A stretch of DNA of 64,000 nucleotides, taken from Schoenoplectus triqueter (taxonomy: Eukaryota; Streptophyta; Magnoliopsida; Poales; Cyperaceae). Below, piece after piece: positions 1-11,306 of this stretch; the first letter of the stretch is position 1, and the number at the start of each line of letters is the position of its first letter. Made by a program: the position numbers and the translations under genes. Below the pieces are notes generated by a model. The model did not search any database, was not told the origin of the DNA, and saw nothing but the letters and a program-made list of their open reading frames with translations. Location: assembly GCA_964058805.1 (NCBI GenBank), contig CAXKVV010000304.1:1-64000 (forward strand), written 5' to 3'.

Positions 1-335
1 TTTTTCTTGGTTGTAGAGTCTAATTACAAAGCTGAGTGTAAACCCTGGTAGGATTTACATGCAGACCGGACATTGATTCAAATAATCTTCAAAGTGTGCA
101 ATTTGCTAAGTATTGAATCTCTGTTGTCGCGAATACAAAGTTGCACAAGAAGGCAGCAAACAAGCCATTGATTCACTGTTGCAGTATTTAATTGTGTTAT
201 CAAGGCTAATTTAGGCATATTGTGCAATTGAGGGTTAGTGTAGTGTACAAACAAAATTGCAAATAACACGATACATATTTACTACATATAGGATAAAAGA
301 AAACAACTGAGAGCACTTTCTGTCCTCTCTAACAG
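1..335 (+). other. Intron of the aldo-keto reductase gene
   Basis: The sequence is AT-rich and ends in the acceptor tgtcctctctaacag directly before the last exon. No other gene signal is seen. Confidence 0.6.
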
Positions 336-545
336 GCCTTGGCTGAGAAGTATAGCAAAACTGTTGCACAACTGGCACTCAGGTGGGGCCTACAAAGAAA
401 CACAGTTGTTATACCAAAAAGCTTCAAGGAAGAGAGGTTACGTGAGAATTTCGAGGTGTTTGACTTCACCATTTCAGATGAAGACATGGAAAAGATAAAG
501 GCCGTTGATCGCAAATACCACACCAACCAACCTGCCAAATTTTGA
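336..545 (+). CDS. Aldo-keto reductase (M6PR/S6PDH type), last exon, early stop
   Basis: This is the final exon of a gene that enters from the left edge; the acceptor is the AG at 334-335 after a pyrimidine-rich tract. The 69 codons match the C-terminal end of AKR4-type NADPH-dependent mannose-6-phosphate / sorbitol-6-phosphate reductases: VAQLALRWGLQRNTVVIPKS, then a helix with ENFEVFDF, then TNQPAKF. These cytosolic enzymes reduce hexose-6-phosphates to sugar-alcohol phosphates. The RWG...VIPKS segment belongs to the cofactor-binding part of the (beta/alpha)8 barrel. After PAKF the frame reads TGA (543-545) and then GIDLYA and a second stop (564-566). The family tail is PAKFWGIDLYA, so the conserved Trp codon TGG appears to have become TGA, removing seven residues. 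The catalytic Tyr, Lys and His lie outside the window. The substrate cannot be fixed from this exon. Confidence 0.85.
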   Translation, partial: ALAEKYSKTVAQLALRWGLQRNTVVIPKSFKEERLRENFEVFDFTISDEDMEKIKAVDRKYHTNQPAKF

Positions 546-3235
546 GGAATTGATCTCTATGCTTGATTAGTTTTTTTTTTCCCTCGTTAAATTCTCTGAT
601 AGTACTTAATAAGTCGCCTCTATGCACTAATGGGGGCAACATCGCATTGCTTGTTATACTAGTACATTGCATGTCTATCTAATTTTTGCCACTTCCTATC
701 CTTTTTATATTTATATTTTTAAATTAATTGCTGCTTCGCTTTATCTGCCCATTTCTCTGCCATTTCGCCAAAAGGGGTTGAAGAAGCTCCTTGGAAGCAT
801 TGGTCCTTGAGCATCAGACCAATGTTTTTCGCAAGAGCCAAACATTGAGGAATTAGGATGGTTAGATATACATGTCTGTGATTTCCATGTTTTCCAGTTC
901 CAGAAGTATATGTGATATCGATATAAATTCTCGATTTGTTTTTGTGTATGGTCTTCCTGTCGATTTCTTCTGGCGTATGTAAAAAAGAAATAATAATTAC
1001 ATATAATGCAAACTAGTTCACAAATTGACCAAGTAAAGATACAGAGAGAGAACCAACGGAAAACTTTGTGTATATTCTATTCAATCTATTCACGAGTGGT
1101 ACGTTTATGTCGTGTAATGATATTGATTTTTAATGAAAAAAATATTGATTTTTATGTAAGTCTGGGAATAATGCAAAAAATGATACTATTTCAAATAATA
1201 AAAATGTTGTTTATATTGTATACACAGAATAATAAATATTTCGAATGATTAATGTGAGAGTGATAACAATTTCATCTCTCAAGTGGAACAACGGAATAAT
1301 AGTTATTTTTCATTATTTCAAAGTAGTAAAATTGTGTTTGGATTATCAATTATTATTTCTATTCTCAAAATAGCTTTTATTCTCTATTCTTGCATCCAAA
1401 CACACCAAAAGATCAAGAGAAGGAAAGAAATAAAGAGCTTAAAACGAAGTGTTCACTTGCATTCTTGACAAATCAATGGTAGAAGACCGAACTGTGTTCT
1501 CCAGTTCTTCTAGCAAAGATGTTTCTGACTTCGACTCGTGAATTTGAAGAGAGAAGATTTCACGGGCAAACAATGGGGCAGTACTATTTTTAAGAGATGA
1601 GGCATATACAAATTGGAACCATTGATTCAATTGAACGGTAGATATAAAGATAAGTAGGATCCTACTTTTTCATAACATTCCATTAGAATAACAACGGATA
1701 CAGATCCGCTACATATAGGCGCGTTTAAAAGTTTTCTGAACTCGAGATGACCATCTATAGAGAGGGTGTCCGGTTCAAATAAATATAATATTTAAATTAA
1801 AAAAAATAGTTTTTATTGTACGATCTTTATTTTTTAGTGAACCGAGAGGGTATCCGAGCGCCGACTGACGTCTATCTTAGTTCTGCACCTGTATCTATAT
1901 GTTCTTCATTTTTAATATTATTAATTATATAAAAGATATTTCGCATAAAATGTCCCGAAAATAAGACGAGCATCCAATAAATTTTTTATAGAATTTGAAT
2001 ATGAAAATGCATGTTTGTGTAAAGGAAAAAAAAAATAAAAGGCACACTTTAGGCAAGAAGAATCATTTTGAAATTTATGAGGGTTTAGATTTATTTGAAC
2101 AAACAAGAAATATTTAGAAGAGAAGAAACTATTAACAACACTCACAAACACCGGGGGGGGGGGGCATGGTCCTGACTAGAGATTTTAATTAATATATATA
2201 AGCTTTAATTAGTATTAAATTATAAAATAAATAAAAAAAATAATTAGACGGTTTAGATCAGGTTGATCATATTTGTCTTGATCTGAAACAAAATAAAATA
2301 TCTTAATTCATATCTAACTCATCTATTTCGAGTCATTTTGGGTTCGGGCTGGATTGACCCATTGGGTCGGATAAAAAAAATAACATCCATACTTAACAAA
2401 CAAAAATGTATTGTGTAATGTGTTCTCGTTTCCTCTTGTTTTATTGCTGCTTCTTTTTTAACTCAAAATTTGAACTGGCCCTCGCCTCCAGTTAAGAGTT
2501 TTCAAATACATTATTTTTCTTTAAAATTTTGTGAACTCCGGATTATAAATATATATTAGCATATAGTGTCTGACTTCTCACCTTGTTATGTAAAATATAA
2601 TGATGTAGTTTATGTCATATTTAAATATTTCATGAATTCCGCTGCAAAAAAAAGATATACATATTATATTATTATTCCAAGTTAGTTGAACGGGTAAAAG
2701 TAGCTCCTATCGTTAGGATTCTTTTAGATGCCTATTATTCTTTTCTTAATATATATTTAGTACGTACCTGTCCTATTTCTAATCCTGATTTAGTAATTTT
2801 CTTGAGTAATATTTTGGATACCTATTTTGATAATTCATAGAATTTGGAGGCGCGTAAACAGAGGTTTCCCTTTGCGTTTAATTTAGAAAGCACGAGTTGG
2901 GAAAACCCTGACATGTATGCCAGGCTGTCAGACAATTATCCGAAAACATTGTACCTCGAATTACTTATTATAATCGTCTCCATTTAATACAACAAATATA
3001 GTTCTCTATTACCCAATACTCCTAATAATAATAAAAACCTTAATTAATTCCGGGTTCCGTGAGTATATATCCAGTCTATTTAAAATGGGGACGACAATTG
3101 TTAGATTAATCTATAATCAGAGTGCACTTCTGATATTTGGACCACCGAATTATCGACTAGACGTGATTTGTATACGGTAGATTTTTCATATGCAGAGATC
3201 AGACGGTTGAGATTGCCCTTAGGTTCGGAGGTTGG
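546..3235. other. Intergenic spacer, AT-rich, degraded repeats
   Basis: The left part is the 3' untranslated region of the aldo-keto reductase. No coding frame here has family resemblance or convincing splice sites. A run of 12 G lies near 2153-2164. Two similar strings, gagagggtgtccg near 1758 and gagagggtatccg near 1845, look like remnants of an old repeat. The right end is upstream sequence of the SEUSS-like gene. Confidence 0.5.
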
Positions 3236-3238
3236 AGC

Positions 3239-3248
3239 CATATATAAG
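3239..3248 (+). promoter_or_regulatory. Probable TATA box of the SEUSS-like gene
   Basis: The string atatataag is followed within about 30 bases by a purine-rich (GA-rich) stretch at 3266-3330, typical of a plant 5' leader. It lies 1.25 kb before the start codon, which fits a leader containing an intron whose acceptor is near 4480-4487 (ctgattcag/cag). The transcription start is inferred. Confidence 0.45.
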
Positions 3249-4493
3249 CGGGGTTATCCCTAGAAACAGAGAGGGAAAGAGAGAGAGGGCAATAATTTAG
3301 AGAGAAAAAAAAGAGAGAGAATAGAGCTCAACAAATTAGCACAGAATAAAGTTTAATATATATATCTTTTTTTTTGTGATGCTTGCATGATGCAATACAA
3401 CTTTGTGTGATTTTATGGGGTTGTCTCAAAAGCACAAAGTAAGACTGGTCTGATTTGGTAATGTTTACAAGCTTTTTGTTTTTTTTGAAGTGATAATCCT
3501 TTGAGGTTACTTCTATTATTCAGTTTTGGAGCTCTGTTCTTGAAATTTCCAAATTTTGATATAGATATATTTTTTCCCATGAAATCTAGAGAACTGGCCT
3601 CGTTTGATACTGATAAAGTGGAAACAAAATAATTTATTTTACATTTGTTTTGGTTTATAATTTGTTAAAAAAATTCTTGATCAAGATCTTTTAATTTACA
3701 AATAAATCTCTACGAGATTCATGATCTCATTATCATATACATTGTTCATTGACAATTAATTATGAGTTGTAAGTCTGGCTACTCAAATTGTATATCGTCT
3801 GGGTCTGTTGCTGAGTGGTGCAAAGAAACACAAAAACTATGTTACATTCATCTTATCCTTTCTTTCTTCAGTTGTTATTTGTCTTCCTCTCCTTTTGTTC
3901 GGATTTATCATAAAACGTTGTAGGCACAAAAAAAAAAATTAGATTCTTATTGAAAATTGAAATTTTAATTTCTTTCGGTGACATGAAAAAAATGGATATT
4001 AATATGAGGAACAATTTTTAAATTTTTTTAATTAATACAACGGTCGTTCGCAAACATCGTTTGCGAACCAAAAAAGATTTGCAGATTATATCTATGATCA
4101 TCCTATTTTAGGATTTTCCATTTTTCATATTACTAAGAATGAAATATTGGCAAATTTTTATTTATTTTTCTCTCCACATGAAATTTTATCTTTTTTTTAG
4201 AGAAATTATCTTCATATCACTAAACAATCTTCAAAGAACTTGTAATTCTGAAATTCCCTTGATCCTCTTCACTAGTATTTGCCACACAATTTTGAAGAGA
4301 AATTAAGTGTATTTAATAAGATGAAAGTTGTTCCCTGTCTAACTTGCTATACATTTCAAAAGATAGAAGTTTTTACAAAAAATAATAAAACAGAGTTAGT
4401 AGATTTTTAAAAGCAGCTTCTTGTCTGTATGTTTCAACAAATTCTTCATTCAATTATCTTTAACCTCTCTTATCTCTGATTCAGCAGATCTGA
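3249..4493 (+). other. 5' leader of the SEUSS-like gene, probably with a leader intron
   Basis: A GA-rich leader is followed by about 1.1 kb of T-rich, intron-like sequence and a good acceptor just before the ATG at 4494. The donor could not be placed. A perfect 10-bp inverted repeat with a 3-base loop lies at 4046-4068 (arm gttcgcaaac). Confidence 0.4.
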
Positions 4494-7400
4494 ATGGATC
4501 CTGATGTCAACAAGAATCCTGAAAAAGATGCGACACAAGCTTCTGATGTGGCCCCCTCTCAACTATCAAGCCAAACTCAATGGATGGAACAACCCCCATC
4601 CAACGAGAAGACCATAATCATGGTCCCTAACCCCGGCTACTTCTCCAAGGGTAACGAGGTGCAAGTGGCAGCCAATAGTCATCAAATGGAACCATTTCCC
4701 ACCCAGCAGCCCGTAGACATGACATCTTACCCCTGCAAAACCTCTAGTGATAATGGGGTACAACCGGCAACCCATAGTCATCGGATGGGGCCATCTCCCA
4801 ACAATGTACCAGCAACCCGTAGTTATCAGATGGGACCCTCTCCTAACCAGAACACTACAATCCTGACCCCCGGAAACACCTCCAACAGCAATGAGGTACA
4901 ACCGAGAGCCCAAAGTTTTCGGATGAGGCCACCTCCAAATCGACAGCCTGTACCCATGATGTCTCCCCCCTTCAACACTTTTACTGGTAATGAGGTGCAA
5001 TTAGCGGCTCATAGTCTTCAGATGGGGCCACCTCCCAATCAGAAGCCCGTGGTCATGATGTCTAACCCCAGTAATATGGCTGCTAATAATAATCGGGTTC
5101 AACTGGCAGCCCATAGTTATCAAATGGGGCCACCTCCCAGCCAGCAGTGCACAGACATGATGCCTACTCTCAGCAGCAACACCTCCAGTGGTAGCGGAGT
5201 GCAATCAAACACAAGCCAAGCCCAAGTCATTGGCACTGGCTCACTACATCTAACAGGCAGCAACAACATGACATCAAATCTTTCCCCTGCTGGGAGCAAC
5301 TCAGTAGCTTTGACAAACAGGATCCAAAACATGAATCCAATGATCTCATGTAGACCTCCTCCTGGTGCAGACACATTTCCTGTGTCAAGCCAAGTCCTTC
5401 CACGCCTTCACATTGATCGGGACTTGTCCTTGAACTGCATCAACCCTTATGCAGACCAGAGGTTTGTCCCAAACAGTCGGAATCCACAGGTCAACTCCAG
5501 CTTGAGGCCTCATGCTAACCCGCACGCCTTTTCAACCGGACAATATAGGGCGATGTTGCAAGCCTCCATCAACAGGCCTCCTAACACCAATGGTTAGTAA
5601 ACTAGTTCCCTCTTTCTAGCCTCCATCAACAGGCCTCCTAACACCAATGGTTAATATTTAATACTGATGTTTGAAGGAACTCGTATTTTAGGGAACTTTT
5701 AATGGAATTGCCTAAATTATTGAGACAAGTTTTAGACAGTCCTATCTATGCTAAATTCCAGAACACTAACAATTAGCAATTTAGCATCATTAAAACTCTG
5801 ACAAATGCACATACTGCAGGAGCCAGTTCCATTAGTAGTGGAGCTGTTCCCATCGCTCCCGTTCATCTGCCTATTGTTAGACAACCACCTCAGCAGAAAT
5901 TGTTGAATGATGCCATGAAACAGCAACAGACAGGAGCTGATCATAGAGTCCCAGGTACCTACTTTAAACAAATGGAGAGGTACATTGCTGACTGGAGTAG
6001 TCGCAGCAAGGTATCTGTTTTTACTCTTCTGATCTTTCCATTTTTCAATCAAACTTTTTTCTTCCTTCTCTTAGCTTGTAGGCTGCTTGATTTTATTTGA
6101 GGCTGAATTGAAATTAGGTGGTATAGAACAGTTGTACGAACATGGAGAGATAACTACATATATAGTTATTAAATGATTCATTCCTATTCTTCACTACATC
6201 CCTGATATCTGACAAATTGGGGCCTGATTCTGCATGCAGGATAACAACATAGCATTCTGGACCGATTTTGTAAGGCGGTATTATGCATCTGGAGCCAAAA
6301 GAAAGTGTTGCTTTTCAGCATTTGAGAAACAACCTACTAACACAAGTCGCCCGCACAAGGTTTCAATTTACAAATTAATCCATTTTTTCTATTCAGAGAG
6401 TTAAATGTCTGTGTAGAACTAACCACTTCTTTTACTAATCTCATATTATCTATGGTTTAATTAAATAGCGTGTAAATAGTTAGCAGTCATTTTAGTGAAC
6501 TGTTTTAACAAATGGTATAATATGATCGTAAAGACCGACTTATACATCATTAAGTTGCTAATCCAAAAGCAGTTGACCGTTGGCGTACAGTAGAATTATA
6601 TAGCGATGTATTTCTAGCCTATCTTAATTTATTTGGGATTAAAGACTTTGTTATTGTTGTTGTATGGATATACCTTGGTGATTTACAGATATAAGTTTTT
6701 TCAACTATATATAGATTGCCTAAATTAATTATCTCACTTACAATTTCTTATAGTGTTCATACTATCATTCAATTCTATGTGTTATGATTATTTTTTGTGT
6801 GATTATAATTTATAAATAACATACAAGTTCATGTCATGATTCTTGCTTGAGATAGTCATAATCTGGTATCTTTATCTATTTAAAACTTAATTCATTGCAC
6901 AGATGATTGTATGACTTATTCTTCGAGTCTTTGTGGGCCTAAAGCAGTTGACCATTTTAATTAGCTGAAACGAAACAGAGACGATAGAAAAGTACTTGTT
7001 CTAAGTTTTCATTAAGGGCATCTTGTGAGTTTGATAGATTAGTGTCTTCACTAATTACGATTCCTGTCTTGGTGGAGTATTTTAAATCTTTTAATCAAAC
7101 TTTGTACTCAATTACTAGGATAGTGAAATCAAAACACATTAAACTATATATTGTGTGTTTTCTAGATTACTTTTAACTCTCTTTAGTTGAATACTGCTGT
7201 GGGTCATGCAGTTGTGCATCAAACATCCCTTGTGATAAACGAGTGTGTCACTATATCCATTGTGGTGCCATTAGGGTACTCATTTTAGTACTCTTTTGAG
7301 CATTTGTTCATCTTGGATTACTAAATGCATAACATAATAATTCTACATGCAGTTAACAGTTAACATAATATTTCTTTATGTTTTCATTATTGTAGGATAA

Positions 7401-10400
7401 ATGGATTTATTGTTCCTTTTGCCAAATGTACTCTCGACAAGGCCACGGTTAGCAGTCAAAATATATATATAAAAAAAAATAGTGTTCGATTTTATTATTT
7501 AATATTTATTTGTACATAATGTAATTTGCATATGTTTACATTGGGCTAGAAATTTCATTTCTGGAGTTGCCATTAGTCTTCCAACATAAATTTATGTCAC
7601 ACAAGGATGAGAGCCTCGAACTCGGATCATGGAGGGAAATTCCGTTCAAAGACAATATTACTATCCTTTGCTTTCCATCCGCGACCGAAACAACCATGCA
7701 GGACCTGCGTTTGACTCGTAAGAAGGGCCGATTAGCAATTCTCTTCAATGCCCATATGAAGGTACTTGTTTATCTATTTGCTTTTCTCTGCTTCCATATT
7801 TTACTTTTTTTCCCCACCGGAGCTTGATATTTCTTTTTCTTTCATTTATTTCCCATTTCAGATAATATCATGGAATTTTTGTGTGAGCTCTTGTGAAAAT
7901 GAGGATATCAACAAAGAATCTACATGCTCTCAGTCTCAGGTATGTGTACCGATATATTCCTGTAAGTTGAGTTTTAGCTATGAAGAGTAGACAAACCAGT
8001 ACATGAAACTATATAAAATAAGACATTCTTAAGCCTTTACTCGGCACCGTGCACTTGTTAGTATTATGGCTTAAACTAAAAACATGTCAGGACGGTATGC
8101 CTATTTAACTAAGGCGTGGTTAACTCTTTACTTCGTTCGGTCTCAGCAGTATTACAGCTGAGATTAAGATGTCTATTTTGAAGTATTGACATTTGCTTCT
8201 AAACCAATTGAAAATAGGAGGTGTTGAAAAATACTGGAGGTTCTTCTGGTGCAAGTGGATCTGAGTCAGATCAGCAACAGACTCAAGAAGATTGCAACAG
8301 GTAAGCTAATTATGAAGTTGTTATTCCATGCTCTCTATTTTTGAAATAAGAACTGAAAGTAACTAAAATTAAAGCATGAGTGCTAATAAATTTGTATACC
8401 TGTATTATAAGTTAATGAAAGATGGTATGTTGTATGGATTAATTCCAAAAATAGGTTTTTATTTATATATTAACATCTCAAATCTCTTAAGAAACTTTCT
8501 TTTGTTTTTCCCTTATTTTATGAAGTATTTTGTTTTTTTAATTATGAAGTTGTTATTCCATGCTTTCTATTTTTGAAGTAAGAACTGAAAGTAACTAAAT
8601 TAAACATGAGTGCTAATGGAACCTTCTGAAATCATCATGTAGGACTAATTTGTATACTGGTATTATAAGTAATTGCAAGATGGTATGTTGTATAGATTAA
8701 TTCCAAAAATAGGTTTTTATGTATGTATATATATATATATATATTATATCAAATCTCTTAAGAAACTTTCTTTTGTTTTTCCCTTCTTTTAAGAAATATT
8801 TTGTTTTTTTAATAAAAGAATATAGGGGCCTGACCACCTATTTCTTTCTCCCAAAAAAAGTTAATGCAAGATGGCAAAATAGATTTTTAAGTGTGAACTT
8901 AATTTGCAGCTTTATGTGCATAGATGGCATGTAGCATAGATTAATTTGAAAAATAGATCTTTAAATGTGAACTTTGCAACTTCATGTGTATGTAAAAAAA
9001 AAGTTCTGATTGTTTTCTATTAGTTATTCCTTCATTGATTTATGTGTTTTTATTTATAATATTTTTTGACATATTCCTGTAGGATTATTAAAGAAGGATG
9101 TGAGATGGCCAAATCGTTGAACGAAAATCAATTTTATGAACTAAATCGCAATGCATCCTGTGCACAGAGATTCATGGTATCAACATACAAATTTGTGCAT
9201 TGAATAACATTAGCTAGGATTTATGCTATGATGCAAGGGTAGAGGTCACTTCATGCCATTACGGTTAAACTATAGTTTGAGTTTATCCGTTTCTTAGTTC
9301 ATTTTTACATATTATGATGTTTAAAATAATTTATGATTTGCTACTATTTATTATTTTTCTTTTGGAACATATTAAATTAAATAGATCAATGACTCACCGA
9401 ATATCATGAAGAACTGGATGGACTTCAACTTGGTGAACCAGAACAATATAGGTATAATTGGACTTACCTTCTCTTTCGGGTGGTGAACCTAGAGACGGAT
9501 AGATTTACTTATTCATTTCAATAATTATTCATACTAGAATGTGATCAGATATAACTCTGTTCTTGACAGAAAAAAATCCCAGTAGGCTTTTGTCTTGATC
9601 TCTTCAAAATTTATTGTGATCAGTCTTTTTGATCCTTTACCAGTTTACGAGGATCTAAACTTGAGGCCAGCCCACAAATTATATTAGGTTTTTATAGGAC
9701 TATTTGGAGTTAATAGTGCATATATTTGGAATAAAATTGGCTGCAAAATAAGGAGAACAAGCGACAAATTATTTCTGTCATAGTAGTACCAGCAAGTATG
9801 TTTGGAGATACTGTGTTGGCAACTCAAAAATATAATGCAAGTTTGATGAGATTTAAGATGTGTTACATTAAATGCATTTCCAGTATTATTGAGCCGATAG
9901 CAGAAAGTCAGCAATTATACATGCACAAAACACGCATATATATACCGTCTACAATTGATGAAACCAATACTAATTATCAATTCTTTATTTGTTTACTTTC
10001 AGATTCCCAGCAAAATTATACTTCCCAGCCAACATGGAGCCAACCAATCCCAAACATAATATATCCAAGTCCAGGATCATACAACAGACAGGTGAATTTG
10101 CCAGTTCCACAGTTTGTAAATCCACCGAGCATATTTGACACTGGTGCCTCTGGAAGCAGGCCTGTGACTGGTACCACATCCTCTTTGGTAAATCCTAACA
10201 TTACAATAAATCCTATGTGTTTGGCCCCTCCTGTCAATAATAGATCATTGCCAGGTCGATCAGATCCAACCAACAACCTACGTAAACGGGCTAGCACAAC
10301 CGAAAATGGGTTGGACATGGATGCCTGTCAACAGCATGTGACCCGGCAAAGGTCGGAAAATGCATCCTCTCGAAATGGAGTAGCAACTGAAAGTGGAAGT

Positions 10401-10577
10401 CAAAACCTTGCTTCAACTGCAGGCCTAACTCAAGGTTTGGCTGTCCATACAAACATGTGTTCTGGGGCTAACCAGCATTGGTCCGGATTAGACTTGAGAG
10501 ATATTAGTTCAGATCTTGATCCTGATGACATGCCCATTGTGAACTGTCTGCTAGAGAACATGGGGCACCACTCTTGA
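4494..10577 (+). CDS. SEUSS-like / LIM-binding (LDB) transcriptional co-regulator
   Basis: Ten coding exons: 4494-5592, 5820-6010, 6240-6359, 7396-7447, 7550-7761, 7862-7939, 8218-8300, 9083-9176, 9385-9451 and 10003-10577. They sum to 2571 nt, an 856-residue protein, and all phases join. Residues about 395-665 carry a divergent Ldb1/SEUSS domain: DNNIAFWTDFVRRYY..AKRKCC parallels the SEUSS motif DNNIxFWxxFV.EYF.PNAKKRWC, the C..C pair near 476-479 parallels WHCEIC, and IISWNFCVSSCE at 559-570 parallels the SEUSS IxSWEFCARRHEE segment. SEUSS family proteins are nuclear adaptors that pair with LEUNIG-type Groucho co-repressors. The first 366 residues are Gln/Pro/Ser/Asn-rich with an unusual 33-34-residue repeat. 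The last 190 residues are low complexity. The function comes from the family; the divergence from canonical SEUSS leaves the partners open. It may be an SLK-type paralogue. Confidence 0.85.
4656..5204 (+). repeat. Coding tandem repeat, 33-34 residues per unit
   Basis: Within exon 1 of the SEUSS-like gene, a unit of the form (E/G/R)VQ-x-A-x-x-S-x-x-M-x-P-x-P-(N/T)-x-Q begins at residues 55, 88, 134, 167, 201 and 235. An extra half-unit (ATRSYQMGPSPNQN) lies near 107-120. Spacings are 33, 46, 33, 34 and 34 residues. The nucleotide copies also resemble each other (for example catagt..tcagatggggccacctcc). Confidence 0.85.
5561..5653 (+). repeat. 36-bp direct repeat spanning the exon 1 / intron 1 junction
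   Basis: Positions 5561-5596 (agcctccatcaacag...tggtta) recur exactly at 5618-5653. The first copy contains the end of exon 1 and the first bases of the donor used in my model (5593-5598). The second copy sits in intron 1 with gttaat in place of gttagt. Confidence 0.95.
6608..6662 (+). repeat. Dispersed (TTG)n-tailed repeat, 3' end fragment
   Basis: In intron 3 of the SEUSS-like gene. It contains atttctagcctatc, then tttgggattaaagact, then ttgttattgttgttg. This matches, in this or reverse orientation, copies near 22193, 32876, 34918, 37590 and 43156. The form fits the 3' end of a tRNA-derived SINE or RTE-type LINE ending in TTG repeats. Confidence 0.5.
8308..8813 (+). repeat. Imperfect tandem duplication of about 232 bp in intron 7
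   Basis: Copy one starts at 8308 (aattatgaagttgttattcc) only a few bases after the donor of exon 7; copy two starts at 8540. They share long near-identical blocks ending in tctcttaagaaactttctt and tgttttttta. The second copy has gained a short (TA)n run near 8724-8744. Confidence 0.8.
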
Positions 10578-11306
10578 TTCTCTATCATCAGTAATACATA
10601 TTAATTGGAATGTAATTGTGATGTACTTGGAATGAAACATTAGATGAAGTTTGATCTCTGATTTGTTATTTTTCTTAGATAAATTGAACTTCAAGTTTGT
10701 TCTGTTTCTTAGTTATTTCATATTTGCATGCTAATTGGAAAAAGGCTGAAAGAACTTGATCTTGTCCATTGAATGAAAGCACTGATAGATTTATTGTGCT
10801 TAGGCTATATTTGATTGGAGAATACAACAGTAATAATAAAAGTTTTCAATGTCAAATAAATTGGAGAGTAAGTGCCGTTAATTATTCCTCACTTAAGGAG
10901 TCAAATATGAATAACAAAAGCAATAAAAAGGGGAAAATAATCTTTGTGCACATTCTCATAACATTTCGTGTGTTACGGTGAGATTGGATTTGTCAAATCA
11001 ATTGGTGAGCTCTCATACCCATAAAATCTCATCCTTTGCGAATGTCTCTAATCGATATTAGGAGAACACGCCATTCATCATCCACATCTCACACATTATA
11101 AATCCTTTCGGACACAGACAATTCTACCTGTCAGAGAGAAGCAACACAGTGGCGCGGTCATACATGTCACAGGGGATCTCAATCTTGTTGATCGCGATTT
11201 CTAGCAGTACGTAATTCGCCTCGGCGAGGCCTCCACAAGTCCGCATTGCGAGTCTGCGACTAGAAAAAAGAGAACTGTGATCGAGATCCAGATCGAGAGA
11301 GTGGCG
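10578..11306 (+). other. Spacer between the SEUSS-like and cyclophilin genes
   Basis: It holds the 3' untranslated region of the SEUSS-like gene and, from about 11080, the promoter and leader of the cyclophilin gene. A ttataaat string near 11093 could be its TATA element. The last 150 bases are GC-richer, as usual for a plant 5' leader. Confidence 0.45.

Noticed and set aside
4566..5000. 144-residue minus-strand open frame
   Set aside because: It is a mirror of the coding repeats in exon 1 of the SEUSS-like gene; the periodicity explains the missing stops.
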